Shown: positions 18,517-27,399 of the stretch, piece by piece
Position numbering within the stretch: position 1 is the first letter of the stretch
Layout: every line of letters starts with the position of its first letter
NCBI GenBank assembly: GCA_027491235.1
Contig: JAIXWO010000010.1
Span: 248,001-312,000 of the forward strand
From: Sphingomonadales bacterium
GTDB taxonomy: Bacteria; Pseudomonadota; Alphaproteobacteria; Sphingomonadales; Sphingomonadaceae
Direction of reading: 5' to 3'
DNA: 64,000 nucleotides
The notes under the pieces: generated by a model
What the model was told of the DNA's origin: nothing
Databases searched by the model: none
Seen by the model: only the letters and a program-made list of their open reading frames with translations
Position numbers and translations under genes: made by a program

Positions 18517-18942
18517 ATGACCGAAGCTACTGAACTTAAAGAAACGCTCATCACATTGACGGCTGATATTGTCGCCGCACATGTCAGCAACAACTCCGTT
18601 GCCGTTTCCGATCTTCCCCATCTAATTTCAAACGTCCATGGTGCGCTTGCTGCACTTGGCGGTCCTGTCGCACCGGCAGAGACGAAGCTGGAACCAGCTG
18701 TTTCGATCCGTTCTTCGATCAAGCCGGACTTCATTGTCTGCCTTGAAGACGGAAAGAAGCTGAAGATGCTCAAGCGTCACCTGATGACGCACTATGGCAT
18801 GACGCCGGATGACTATCGCGCCAAATGGGGCCTGCCCAAGGATTACCCAATGGTTGCACCGAACTATGCCGAACAGCGCCGCACGCTTGCAGTGAAGATC
18901 GGCCTCGGTCGTAAGCCGGGCGCACGTGTGAAGAAGAAATAA
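18517..18942 (+). CDS. mucR: MucR/Ros-family transcriptional regulator
   Basis: A 141-residue DNA-binding protein with the Ros/MucR zinc-finger core: FIVCLEDGKKLKMLKRHL (about residues 73-90), THYGMTPDDYRAKWGL and then PKDYPMVAPNYAEQR. These proteins are xenogeneic-silencer-like regulators that bind AT-rich sites and control exopolysaccharide, motility and cell-cycle genes in Alphaproteobacteria. The 108-bp upstream gap is AT-rich, consistent with autoregulation (inference). Confidence 0.95.
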   Translation: MTEATELKETLITLTADIVAAHVSNNSVAVSDLPHLISNVHGALAALGGPVAPAETKLEPAVSIRSSIKPDFIVCLEDGKKLKMLKRHLMTHYGMTPDDYRAKWGLPKDYPMVAPNYAEQRRTLAVKIGLGRKPGARVKKK

Positions 18943-18966
18943 CTCTTCTTTCCGTGAGACGAATTG

Positions 18967-19012
18967 GGGGCTAGAAGGCGGGAGATGATCCTGCTTTCTG
19001 GCCCCGAGTTTT
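18967..19012 (+). terminator. Hairpin between mucR and fur
   Basis: A 17-nt stem, 18967-18983 against 18989-19005, with three wobble or mismatch positions and a short loop, followed by GAGTTTT. It ends only 4 nt before the fur ATG, so it may terminate mucR and also occupy the fur leader. No Shine-Dalgarno is visible for fur. Confidence 0.7.
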
Positions 19013-19016
19013 ACTG

Positions 19017-19439
19017 ATGAACCGACATATCGATGTAGAAGCGCTGTGCCAGGAAAAGGGCTTGCGCATTACCGATCAGCGGCGCGTGATTGCCAAGGTC
19101 CTCTCTGAAGCCGCAGACCATCCGGACGTCGAGGCCGTTCACGAACGGGCTTCTGCTGTGGATCCGGGCATTTCAATTGCCACAGTGTATCGGACGGTCC
19201 GCCTTTTTGAAGAAGCCGGTATTTTGGAGCGGCATGACTTTGGCGATGGCCGGTCCCGCTACGAAGCCGCCGCCGAAGCCCATCATGACCATTTGATTGA
19301 TGTTGAAACCGGCCGCGTCATCGAATTTGTCGATCCTGAACTGGAAGCGTTGCAGAAGGTCATTGCCGAACGGCTTGGCTTCCGCCTCGTTGACCACCGC
19401 ATGGAACTCTATGGCGTCGCGCTCGATCGCAAGAGCTGA
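19017..19439 (+). CDS. fur: Fur-family metal regulator (Fur/Mur type)
   Basis: A 140-residue regulator with the winged helix (GLRITDQRRVIAKVL, then SIATVYRTVRLFEEAGI) and the metal-site segment EAHHDHLIDVETGRVIEF. The CxxC that follows HHDHL in gamma-proteobacterial Fur is replaced by D-V-E-T, as in alphaproteobacterial Fur/Mur, some of which respond to manganese. Whether it senses Fe or Mn cannot be told. The plsC start lies inside its 3' end (29-nt overlap). Confidence 0.92.
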   Translation: MNRHIDVEALCQEKGLRITDQRRVIAKVLSEAADHPDVEAVHERASAVDPGISIATVYRTVRLFEEAGILERHDFGDGRSRYEAAAEAHHDHLIDVETGRVIEFVDPELEALQKVIAERLGFRLVDHRMELYGVALDRKS

Positions 19440-20166
19440 CACCGCAAACGTGCGGGCTTGGGTCAGGATTGGGGGCATCGTCCTTGTCCTTGCCGTTTTC
19501 ATCTTGCCGCATCTGCTTTGGCGCCTGTTTGATCGCCAGTCCCCGATTGCAGGCCTGTTTCTGGCGCTTGCGGCAAAGATCGCCGGGGCCGATGTCCGCG
19601 TGACCGGCCAGCCCATCCGCCGCAATGTCCTCTACATCGCCAATCACGTCAGCTGGCTCGACATCCTCACCTTGGCGGGAAGGACGCGCTGTGCCTTTGT
19701 CGCAAAGGCAGACATGAAGCCATGGCCTCTGATCGGCTGGCTGACGACAAGCAACAACACTGTGTATGTTGAACGTGAAAGCCGACATACGGCCCACCAT
19801 CAGGCGACAGCCTTGCAGACAGCGCTGACATCCGGCCAACCCGTCACGCTGTTCCCCGAAGGCACGACCCATGACGGGCGCCAGTTATTGGCATTTCGCA
19901 CATCGCTGATTGCCGCCGTTACGCCGGCACCGGAACAGATATCCATCCAGCCTGTCGCCATAGATTATGGCGCGGTCGCAGCGGACATTGCCTGGGTGGG
20001 GGAAGAGTCCTTCGGCGCGAATGCCCTGCGCATTTTGGGGCGGCGGGGACGCTTTCCGGTGACCCTCCATTTCCTGGAGCCCCTATCCCACGCCGACTTT
20101 GCCGATCGCAAGGCAATCGCCGCGCATAGTCGCGCCGAGATTGCGGCTGCACTGGGCGTCAGCTAG
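19411..20166 (+). CDS. 1-acyl-sn-glycerol-3-phosphate acyltransferase (PlsC-like)
   Basis: A 251-residue membrane-associated acyltransferase. A hydrophobic segment (RIGGIVLVLAVFILPHLLW) precedes the catalytic NHVSWLD (H-x4-D) and the FPEGTT substrate motif. It acylates lysophosphatidic acid or a related acceptor. The ATG at 19411 overlaps fur, and miaB follows after 9 nt, so it is part of a fur-plsC-miaB-phoH-ybeY-corC string. Confidence 0.92.
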   Translation: MASRSIARADTANVRAWVRIGGIVLVLAVFILPHLLWRLFDRQSPIAGLFLALAAKIAGADVRVTGQPIRRNVLYIANHVSWLDILTLAGRTRCAFVAKADMKPWPLIGWLTTSNNTVYVERESRHTAHHQATALQTALTSGQPVTLFPEGTTHDGRQLLAFRTSLIAAVTPAPEQISIQPVAIDYGAVAADIAWVGEESFGANALRILGRRGRFPVTLHFLEPLSHADFADRKAIAAHSRAEIAAALGVS

Positions 20167-20175
20167 GGCCGCCGC

Positions 20176-21495
20176 ATGACTCGCCCCGCCCCCAAAACAT
20201 TCCACGTCAAATCCTTCGGTTGCCAGATGAACGTCTATGACGGCGAGCGGATGACCGAAATGCTGGGCGCAGAAGGCATGGTCGCCAGCCCTGAGGCCGA
20301 GGCGGATCTTGTCGTGTTCAACACCTGCCACATCCGCGAGCGCGCGGCCGAGCGAGTCTACTCAGAAATCGGGCGCCAGCGCCGGGAGGACGGCACCCGC
20401 CCGATGATCGCGATGGCCGGGTGCGTCGCGCAGGCCGAAGGGACCGAGGTGACCCGCCGGACCAAGGACGTCGACATTGTCGTCGGGCCCCAGGCCTATC
20501 ATGCACTGCCCCAGATGATCGAACGCGCAACGCGCGGGGAACGCGTCCATGATCTGGACCTGCCGGGGCTGGAAAAGTTCGGCAAGCTGCCCGTCCGCAA
20601 GCGCACCGGCGCATCCGCTTTCCTGACGGTGCAGGAAGGCTGCGACAAGTTCTGCACCTATTGCGTCGTGCCCTATACCCGCGGCGGAGAAATCAGCCGC
20701 AGCTTTGACGCGATTGTCGATGAGGCCAAAGCTTTGGTCGACGGCGGTGCCAAGGAAATCACGCTGCTCGGCCAGAACGTCAACGCATGGTCCGAAGGCG
20801 CCAATGGTCTGGATCATTTGATCCGCGCACTCGACAAGATCAGCGGCCTTCACCGTATCCGCTATATGACCAGCCACCCGAACGACATGACCGAGGGCCT
20901 GATCCAGGCGCACGCAGATGTTGAAAAGCTGATGCCGTTCCTGCACCTGCCCGTCCAATCGGGGAGTGACCGCATCTTGAAGGCGATGAACCGCAAGCAC
21001 ACAGCGGCATCCTATCTGGCCATCATGGACCGCGTCCGCGCTGTGCGGCCCGACATTGCCGTGTCCGGCGACTTCATCGTCGGCTTTCCCGGAGAGACGG
21101 AAGCGGAGTTTGAAGAGACGCTCGATATCATCCGCGCGACCCGATATTCGCTGGCCTTTAGTTTCAAATACTCTTCCCGCCCCGGCACGCCGGCGGCAAC
21201 CATGGACGGTCATATCGCGCCCGAAATCATGGATGATCGCCTCGAAAGATTGCAGGCGCTCCTCAACCAACAGCAGCTCGCTTTCAACGAAGCGAGCGTC
21301 GGCCAAACGGTAAAGGTGTTGCTGGAACGCAACGGAAAATTGCCGGGCCAAAAAATCGGTAAAACACCCTGGTTGCAGTCGGTTCATGTCATGACCGATG
21401 CACAAATCGGTGATATGGTTGCTGTTCATCTGGTGTCTGCGGGGCCAAATAGCCTTGCAGGGTCTCTTGCCGACAAGGAGCTGAATGTCGCGTAA
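20176..21495 (+). CDS. miaB: tRNA-i6A37 methylthiotransferase MiaB
   Basis: A 439-residue radical-SAM enzyme. The N-terminal auxiliary cluster Cys are in SFGCQMN, FNTCHIRE and AGCVAQAE; the radical-SAM motif is CDKFCTYC; a TRAM domain ends the protein. It adds a methylthio group to i6A at position 37 of tRNAs reading UNN codons. It overlaps phoH by 11 nt. The order miaB-phoH-ybeY-corC is the common proteobacterial one. Confidence 0.97.
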   Translation: MTRPAPKTFHVKSFGCQMNVYDGERMTEMLGAEGMVASPEAEADLVVFNTCHIRERAAERVYSEIGRQRREDGTRPMIAMAGCVAQAEGTEVTRRTKDVDIVVGPQAYHALPQMIERATRGERVHDLDLPGLEKFGKLPVRKRTGASAFLTVQEGCDKFCTYCVVPYTRGGEISRSFDAIVDEAKALVDGGAKEITLLGQNVNAWSEGANGLDHLIRALDKISGLHRIRYMTSHPNDMTEGLIQAHADVEKLMPFLHLPVQSGSDRILKAMNRKHTAASYLAIMDRVRAVRPDIAVSGDFIVGFPGETEAEFEETLDIIRATRYSLAFSFKYSSRPGTPAATMDGHIAPEIMDDRLERLQALLNQQQLAFNEASVGQTVKVLLERNGKLPGQKIGKTPWLQSVHVMTDAQIGDMVAVHLVSAGPNSLAGSLADKELNVA

Positions 21496-22489
21496 ACCCC
21501 AACCCGCCCAATCGGGCGACAAAGCCCGCCTCGAAGTCATCTTCGATAAACCGCAGCTTCTTGGCCAGGTTTTCGGGCAATATGACCAGAATCTGGTCGC
21601 GATCGAAAACGCACTCGGGGTGTATATCGCGGCACGCGGTAACAAGCTGCAGATTGAGGGGGAGGCCGAGTCCATCGCGCGGGCGCGTGATGTGCTGACC
21701 GGCCTCTACAACCGCATCGTCCATGGGCAGGAAATCGATGCGGGCACGGTGTCGGGCATCATCTCCATGTCGGCCGAACCGACGCTGGACGGCATCATCA
21801 AGAATGACGCTGCAGATGTGCCGCCCGTGATGATCCGCACACGCAAGAAGACCATCGTGCCGCGCTCGGCCACGCAGATCCGCTACATGGAAGCGCTGGT
21901 CCGTAACGACATTATCTTCGCGCTTGGGCCGGCAGGGACGGGCAAGACCTATCTGGCGGTTGCACAGGCCGTATCGCAGCTCATCACCGGATCGGTGGAC
22001 CGGCTCATCCTCTCCCGCCCGGCTGTGGAAGCGGGTGAGCGTCTGGGCTTTCTGCCCGGTGACATGAAGGAGAAGGTCGACCCCTATCTCCGCCCGCTTT
22101 ACGATGCACTGTACGACACACTGCCTGCGGAACAGGTAGAGCGGCGCATCAGTTCCGGCGAAATCGAAATCGCGCCGATCGCCTTCATGCGCGGCCGCAC
22201 GCTGGCGGAAAGCTTCATCATTCTAGACGAAGCGCAGAACACGACGCCCAACCAGATGAAGATGTTCCTGACGCGCTTCGGCATGAACAGCCGCATGGTC
22301 ATTTGCGGGGACCCACGGCAAGTCGACTTGCCGGACCCCAGCAAGTCCGGCCTGGCGGATGCTGTAAACCGTCTGGAGGGCGTGGAGGGTGTCTCCGTCA
22401 TCCGCTTCAACGCCGCCGACGTTGTGCGCCACCCGATCGTCGGGCGGATCGTCGAAGCCTATGAAGGGCCAGACAGCGCACCGCGATGA
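21485..22489 (+). CDS. phoH: PhoH-family ATPase
   Basis: A 334-residue cytoplasmic P-loop protein (YbeZ type) with Walker A GPAGTGKTYLAVAQAV and Walker B FIILDEAQNTT, preceded by a KH-like N-terminal region. It is genetically and physically linked with the RNase YbeY and thought to act in RNA or ribosome quality control. It overlaps miaB by 11 nt and ybeY by 4 nt. Confidence 0.94.
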   Translation: MSRKPQPAQSGDKARLEVIFDKPQLLGQVFGQYDQNLVAIENALGVYIAARGNKLQIEGEAESIARARDVLTGLYNRIVHGQEIDAGTVSGIISMSAEPTLDGIIKNDAADVPPVMIRTRKKTIVPRSATQIRYMEALVRNDIIFALGPAGTGKTYLAVAQAVSQLITGSVDRLILSRPAVEAGERLGFLPGDMKEKVDPYLRPLYDALYDTLPAEQVERRISSGEIEIAPIAFMRGRTLAESFIILDEAQNTTPNQMKMFLTRFGMNSRMVICGDPRQVDLPDPSKSGLADAVNRLEGVEGVSVIRFNAADVVRHPIVGRIVEAYEGPDSAPR

Positions 22490-22983
22490 TTGAAGCGGCG
22501 ATCATTGATGAAGGCTGGGACAAGGGCACGGACTGGGAAGCGCTTGGCCAGACGGCAGTTTCCTCGGCCATTTCGCGGACGCCCTTTGGCGGGCTGACGC
22601 GGTCCGACACGCCTGTCGAAATCGCCATCCGGCTGACAAGCGACGTCGAAGTCCATGCCCTTAACCGGCAATATCGGGACAAGGACAAGCCGACCAACGT
22701 TCTGTCCTTCCCGATGTATGCTCTGGAAGAGCTGCTGACACTCGAGGAAGAGCGGCTGCCAGAAATCATGCTGGGCGATATCGTGCTGGCGCGGGAGACC
22801 TGTTTGCGGGAGGCCGCGGACAAGGATCTGCCCGTCGCGACCCATGCAACACACCTGATCGTCCACGGAGTTTTGCATCTCTTGGGCTATGACCATATAG
22901 ATGATGAAGATGCCGAAAACATGGAGGCATTGGAGCGTCGCATCATGGCCGATCTTGGCCATGACGACCCCTATGGAGACTGA
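22486..22983 (+). CDS. ybeY: Endoribonuclease YbeY
   Basis: A 165-residue zinc-dependent RNase for 16S rRNA 3' maturation and 70S quality control. The metal site H-x3-H-x5-H is in LIVHGVLHLLGYDH, and the family segment TNVLSFPMY is present. It starts by a 4-nt overlap with phoH and precedes corC by 12 nt. Confidence 0.96.
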   Translation: MIEAAIIDEGWDKGTDWEALGQTAVSSAISRTPFGGLTRSDTPVEIAIRLTSDVEVHALNRQYRDKDKPTNVLSFPMYALEELLTLEEERLPEIMLGDIVLARETCLREAADKDLPVATHATHLIVHGVLHLLGYDHIDDEDAENMEALERRIMADLGHDDPYGD

Positions 22984-22995
22984 AAAACAACCGTC

Positions 22996-23874
22996 ATGAC
23001 GGAGGATGCCAGTAGCAGCCGATCTTGGTTCCAAAACCTGAGATCCATAGTCTTCCGCCGCGAGCCATCGCTGCGTGATCAGATTGAAGACGCCATCGAA
23101 GATGCAGAAGACGGCACAGCGCCCGCCCATGGCGATCTTTCCGCCATTGAGCGGGAGATGCTGCTCAACCTGCTGCACTTTGGGGAGCGCACCGTCGGTG
23201 ACATTGCCGTCCCCCGCAGCGACATCATTGCTGTACCCACAACCATCACTTTTGCAGATCTGGTCAAGGCCTTTGCCGATGCCGGACATAGCCGCCTGCC
23301 GGTCTATCGCGACAATCTGGATGACGTCTCGGGCATGGTCCATATCAAGGATGTGTTCGCCATCCTTGCGCGCAACCGCAAGCCGCCGGTCACGATCACC
23401 AAGCTGATACGGCAGCCGCTCTACGTGCCAGCGGCGCGCGGCGTGCTCGATGTCCTGGCCGATATGCGCGCAAAGCGCATCCATCTGGCGGTTGTCATAG
23501 ACGAATATTCGGGCACTGAAGGCCTCGTCACCATTGAGGATATCGTTGAGGAAATCGTCGGCGATATTGAGGATGAACATGATGATGCGCCCGTTGAGAT
23601 GCTCGTCAATGTCGAAGACGGCATTTGGGAGGCCGATGCGCGCGCCGAGCTGGAAGACGTGGCCAACGTCATCGACCCGCGTCTGGGTGAGATTGACGAA
23701 GATGTCGACACGCTGGGCGGGCTGACCTTTGTGCTCGCCGGGCACGTCCCGCAGGTGGGTGAAATGTTGCAGCATGACAGCGGCTGGCGGATCGAAGTGA
23801 CGGAGGGCGATGAACGCCGCGTCACGCGCGTGCGCCTCCATGCTCCGCTGCCGGACATCGCGTCTGCAAAATAA
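22996..23874 (+). CDS. corC: CorC-type protein with tandem CBS domains
   Basis: A 292-residue protein with two CBS repeats (VPRSDIIAVP to DNLDDVSGMVHIKD, then VVIDEYSGTEGLVTIEDI) and a C-terminal CorC_HlyC FAD-like domain (DTLGGLTFVLAGHVP). It lacks the DUF21 membrane domain, so it is the short CorC form linked to Mg/Co efflux. In many proteobacteria lnt follows directly; here a dehydrogenase and a VOC gene intervene. Confidence 0.93.
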   Translation: MTEDASSSRSWFQNLRSIVFRREPSLRDQIEDAIEDAEDGTAPAHGDLSAIEREMLLNLLHFGERTVGDIAVPRSDIIAVPTTITFADLVKAFADAGHSRLPVYRDNLDDVSGMVHIKDVFAILARNRKPPVTITKLIRQPLYVPAARGVLDVLADMRAKRIHLAVVIDEYSGTEGLVTIEDIVEEIVGDIEDEHDDAPVEMLVNVEDGIWEADARAELEDVANVIDPRLGEIDEDVDTLGGLTFVLAGHVPQVGEMLQHDSGWRIEVTEGDERRVTRVRLHAPLPDIASAK

Positions 23875-23978
23875 CGCTCAAGCAAAGCTGCCACACAGCG
23901 AACTTCGCTATGGCGGGTAAAGGTTGCTGATCGCAGACGGCGCTCTATATCCGCCTTAACAGACGGATGGAGAGTTGA

Positions 23979-25331
23979 ATGAACTGGCGCACACACGCGA
24001 AGATCATTTCGGGGCTGGTCGTGATCGGCCTGGCCGGTGGCTATTGGGTTATCACCACGCCCAATGAGGCGAAGGTGGATATTGCCAAGCAATATGGCCC
24101 CATCCCCGTGCTGTCGGAACTGGAGCAGGAAGCCTTTCCCTCCATTCGCATTGCAAAGGTCGTTGGCTGGGCTGCAAATGCAAAGCCTGTGCCAGCACAA
24201 GGTCTCGCCGTTGCCGAGTATGCGCGCGATCTCGACCATCCCCGCTGGCTGAAGCTGCTGCCCAATGGCGATATCCTTGTTGCAGAGTCGACGCAGCCTT
24301 CGCGCGAACCAACAGGCCTTGGCGATCGCATCGCCCGCTATATCATGAAGTCCGCCAATGGCTCCGACGTCTCGGCCAACCGCATCACCCTGCTGCGGGA
24401 CAGTGATGGCGACGGAAAAGTTGATGTCCGCTCGGTCCTGCTGACAGCGGAGAACGGCCTCAATTCGCCTTTTGGCATGGAACTGGTCGGCGACACGCTG
24501 TACGTCGCCAACACCGATGCCTTGCTGGCGTTCCCGTATAAGGAAGGCGACACGAAGATCGCCGCCAAGGGTGAGAAGATCGTGCCGCTGCCAGCGGGCG
24601 CACCGAACAATCACTGGACGCGCAACGTTATTGCCTCGCCTGACAAGAAGACGTTGCTCGTCACAGTCGGGTCGAACAGCAACATCGGTGAAAATGGCCT
24701 GAAGTCGGAAGAATATCGCGCCAACGTGCTGGAGGTCTTCCCCAAACAAAAGACGTTCCGCATCTTCACAGCAGGCCTGCGCAACCCCAATGGCCTCGCT
24801 TATGAACCGAAGACGGGATACCTTTGGACCACCGTTAATGAGCGCGATCAGCTGGGCCCGGACACGCCGCCCGACTATCTCGCGACGGTTGATTTTGGCG
24901 GCCATTATGGCTGGCCCTGGTACTATTGGCGCCTGCCGGACAACCGCGTCCAGCCCCAGCGCCCGGACCTGCAGCAATATGTGAAGAAGCCGAACTACGC
25001 GCTCGGCCCGCACACCGCCTCGCTGGGCCTCGCCTTTGCAGGCACCGCCAAGCTGGGGGACAAGTTTGCCAATGGAGCCTTTATTGGCCAGCACGGGTCA
25101 TGGAACCGCGTGCCGCCATCGGGCTATAAGGTGGTCTACATTCCGTTCAACGACCGCGGCTTCCCCGATGCAAAGGCCAAGCCCATTGATGTGCTGACGG
25201 GCTTCCTCAGCGCCAAAAATGAAGCGCAGGGCCGCCCTGCCGGTGTCGCCATCGACAAGAGCGGCGCGCTTTTGGTGGCCGACGATGCGGGTAACCGCAT
25301 CTGGCGGGTGAGTGCTCCGGCGGGGAAATAG
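23979..25331 (+). CDS. Sorbosone/glucose dehydrogenase-like PQQ beta-propeller
   Basis: A 450-residue protein with an N-terminal hydrophobic anchor (IISGLVVIGLAGGYWVI) and a six-bladed propeller: PRWLKLLPNGDILVAEST, ITLLRDSDGDGKVDV (a Ca-loop-like DxDxDGxxD), GLRNPNGLAYEP and IGQHGSWNRVPPSGYKV. It fits the L-sorbosone dehydrogenase group, PQQ-linked oxidases of sugars in the periplasm. GGATGGAGAG precedes the ATG. Its position between corC and lnt is unusual. Substrate unknown. Confidence 0.87.
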   Translation: MNWRTHAKIISGLVVIGLAGGYWVITTPNEAKVDIAKQYGPIPVLSELEQEAFPSIRIAKVVGWAANAKPVPAQGLAVAEYARDLDHPRWLKLLPNGDILVAESTQPSREPTGLGDRIARYIMKSANGSDVSANRITLLRDSDGDGKVDVRSVLLTAENGLNSPFGMELVGDTLYVANTDALLAFPYKEGDTKIAAKGEKIVPLPAGAPNNHWTRNVIASPDKKTLLVTVGSNSNIGENGLKSEEYRANVLEVFPKQKTFRIFTAGLRNPNGLAYEPKTGYLWTTVNERDQLGPDTPPDYLATVDFGGHYGWPWYYWRLPDNRVQPQRPDLQQYVKKPNYALGPHTASLGLAFAGTAKLGDKFANGAFIGQHGSWNRVPPSGYKVVYIPFNDRGFPDAKAKPIDVLTGFLSAKNEAQGRPAGVAIDKSGALLVADDAGNRIWRVSAPAGK

Positions 25332-25346
25332 TCCTCACCGCTTGCC

Positions 25347-25763
25347 CTAATCCGTCGCGAAGAGCATCGCGTCGTCAGCAAAGGCCTTGAACTCGAGCGC
25401 ATTGCCGCTCGGGTCCAGAAAGAACATCGTTGCCTGTTCGCCGGGTTGCCCCTTGAAACGGACATGCGGCGCGATGCCAAACGCAATTCCGGCCGCCGAA
25501 ACGCGCGCGGCCAGATCTTCCCATTGCGGCATTGTCAGCACGACGCCGAAATGCGGCACCGGCACATCATGTCCGTCGACAGGATTGGTGTGGGTCACCG
25601 CCTTCGCATCGGGTGACAAGTGCGCCACGATCTGATGGCCGAAGAAATCAAAGTCGATCCAATGGTCTGAACTGCGGCCTTCCCCGCAGCCGAGAATGTC
25701 TCGATAAAAGCTGCGGGCGACCGCAAGGTCGTGGACGGGAAAGGCGAGATGAAAGGGGCGCAT
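25347..25763 (-). CDS. VOC-family (glyoxalase/dioxygenase fold) protein
   Basis: A 138-residue single-module VOC protein: [20 protein letters not shown] at the N-terminus, [14 protein letters not shown] in the middle and [15 protein letters not shown] near the end, giving the usual His/Glu metal positions. Members include glyoxalases, ring-cleavage dioxygenases and resistance proteins; this one cannot be assigned. It converges on the dehydrogenase gene (15-bp gap) and diverges from lnt. Confidence 0.85.
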   Translation of the reverse strand: MRPFHLAFPVHDLAVARSFYRDILGCGEGRSSDHWIDFDFFGHQIVAHLSPDAKAVTHTNPVDGHDVPVPHFGVVLTMPQWEDLAARVSAAGIAFGIAPHVRFKGQPGEQATMFFLDPSGNALEFKAFADDAMLFATD

Positions 25764-25785
25764 AGACGCCTTCTATGTCCCAAGC

Positions 25786-27336
25786 TTGGAAAGACAACGA
25801 TTGAATTTGCAGGCGCCGCCCGTTAGCCCTGCCGCCGTGCTGCGTTTCCCCAAATCCCTCGCGCTCATCGCCGGCCTGGCTTCGGCGACTGGCTTTGCGC
25901 CGCTCAACTTTTGGCCGGTCTCGCTCCTTTGTGTGGCGCTGATGATGCAGCTCGTGCACGCGGCACCTGATCTGAAAGGGGCGCTGCTGCGCGGCTATTG
26001 GTTTGGCGTCGGTCATTTCGTCGTTGGACTGAACTGGATTGCAGGGTCCTTTGCCTTTCAGGACGCTATGCCCGTTTGGCTTGGCTGGATCGCGGTGCTG
26101 GTGCTCGCGCTCTACATTGCCATCTACCCCGCGCTGGCTGCTGGCCTCGCTTGGAGACATGGCCGCGCGCAAGATACCGTCTTTGTCCTGTTCTTTGCGG
26201 CGGCATGGATCGTCACCGAATGGCTGCGTGCGACGATGTTTACGGGCTTTGCTTGGAACCCGCTTGGGGTCATCTGGGTCGGTGCCAGCGGCGTAACACG
26301 TTGGCTCGGCACCTATGCCCTGTCCGGCTTTGTGGTGCTTGGCGGCGGCACGCTTTGGCTATTGGCCAGCCGCAATATCAAAGGCGCGGTCGTGCCAGCC
26401 GCCCTCCTTGTTGCCGGGCTATTGCCGAGCGTTCCGATGTCGATACCGGAGCCAGACCTCAACCTGCGGATGGCGAAACAGCCCCTGATCCGCGTCGTGC
26501 AGCCCAATATCGGGCAGCAGGACAAGCATGTGCCTGCCTTTGACGCCATCAACTTCCGCAAGCTTGAAGCGATGACCGGCGCACCCGGCCCCACGCCCCG
26601 CCTCATCGTCTGGCCGGAAGCGGCCATCCCCGATTATATTCAGGAAGAGCCATGGGCACGGGCGCGGCTGGCAACCCTCCTCGGCCCGAAGGACGCGCTG
26701 CTGACGGGCGGCGTCGCACTGGAATATGATCGTGCGGGGAAGCTAGTCGGCGCGCGCAACAGCGTGTTCGCACTGCTGGCCAATGGTCAGATCACCTCGC
26801 GTTACGACAAGTCGCACCTGGTGCCTTATGGCGAATATCTGCCGATGCGACCGGTGCTGTCTGCCATTGGCCTGTCCCGCCTTGTGCCCGGCGACATAGA
26901 CTTCTGGCCCGGCCCCGGCCCGCGCAGCTTTGATGTGCCCGGCTTCGGCAAGGTCGGGTTCCAGATCTGCTATGAAGTGATATTTTCCGGGCAAGTGGTG
27001 GAGCGCGCCAACCGCCCGGCCTTCATCTTCAACCCTTCCAACGATGCTTGGTTCGGCAGTTGGGGCCCGCCTCAGCATCTGGCGCAGGCAAGATTGCGCG
27101 CGGTTGAGGAAGGCCTGCCCGTGGTCCGCTCCACACCGACCGGCATCTCCGCGATTGTGGATGCGGAGGGTCGGGTGCTGCATTCCGTGCCTTATCATGA
27201 AGCCGGCTTCATCGAGGCGCGTCTGCCATTTGCCCATCCGCCCACGCTGTTTGCACGGCTGGGCAACATTTTGCCGCTAGGGTTTACCATAGTTCTTGTG
27301 TTGACAGGAATTGCGCTGCGTCGGCGTCTACGCTAA
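25786..27336 (+). CDS. lnt: Apolipoprotein N-acyltransferase
   Basis: A roughly 510-residue inner-membrane enzyme with six N-terminal helices and a periplasmic nitrilase domain. The catalytic Glu, Lys and Cys are visible in WPEAAIPD, YDKSHLVPYGEYLP and GFQICYEVIF. It adds the third acyl chain to lipoproteins. No ATG start is available before the first helix: TTG at 25786, TTG at 25801 (GGAAAG upstream) and GTG at 25837 are all possible, so the exact N-terminus is uncertain. Confidence 0.94.
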   Translation: MERQRLNLQAPPVSPAAVLRFPKSLALIAGLASATGFAPLNFWPVSLLCVALMMQLVHAAPDLKGALLRGYWFGVGHFVVGLNWIAGSFAFQDAMPVWLGWIAVLVLALYIAIYPALAAGLAWRHGRAQDTVFVLFFAAAWIVTEWLRATMFTGFAWNPLGVIWVGASGVTRWLGTYALSGFVVLGGGTLWLLASRNIKGAVVPAALLVAGLLPSVPMSIPEPDLNLRMAKQPLIRVVQPNIGQQDKHVPAFDAINFRKLEAMTGAPGPTPRLIVWPEAAIPDYIQEEPWARARLATLLGPKDALLTGGVALEYDRAGKLVGARNSVFALLANGQITSRYDKSHLVPYGEYLPMRPVLSAIGLSRLVPGDIDFWPGPGPRSFDVPGFGKVGFQICYEVIFSGQVVERANRPAFIFNPSNDAWFGSWGPPQHLAQARLRAVEEGLPVVRSTPTGISAIVDAEGRVLHSVPYHEAGFIEARLPFAHPPTLFARLGNILPLGFTIVLVLTGIALRRRLR

Positions 27337-27350
27337 GGCCGCAGCCGCAC

Positions 27351-27366
27351 ATAAAGATTTCTTTAT
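27351..27366. promoter_or_regulatory. 16-bp palindrome before metK, SahR-like operator
   Basis: ATAAAGATTTCTTTAT is an inverted repeat with one central mismatch, 33 bp before the metK ATG. It resembles the ATAAAGA/TCTTTAT sites I associate with SahR, the S-adenosylhomocysteine-responsive ArsR-family repressor of methionine-cycle genes (from memory). The palindrome is seen; the regulator is inferred and no sahR gene is in the window. Confidence 0.6.
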
Positions 27367-27399
27367 ACGCAGACACAGCAATCAATGACTGGAAAAACC

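Noticed and set aside
27337-27399. A SAM riboswitch before metK
   Set aside because: Only 63 nt separate lnt from metK, and I see a simple DNA palindrome rather than a riboswitch fold.
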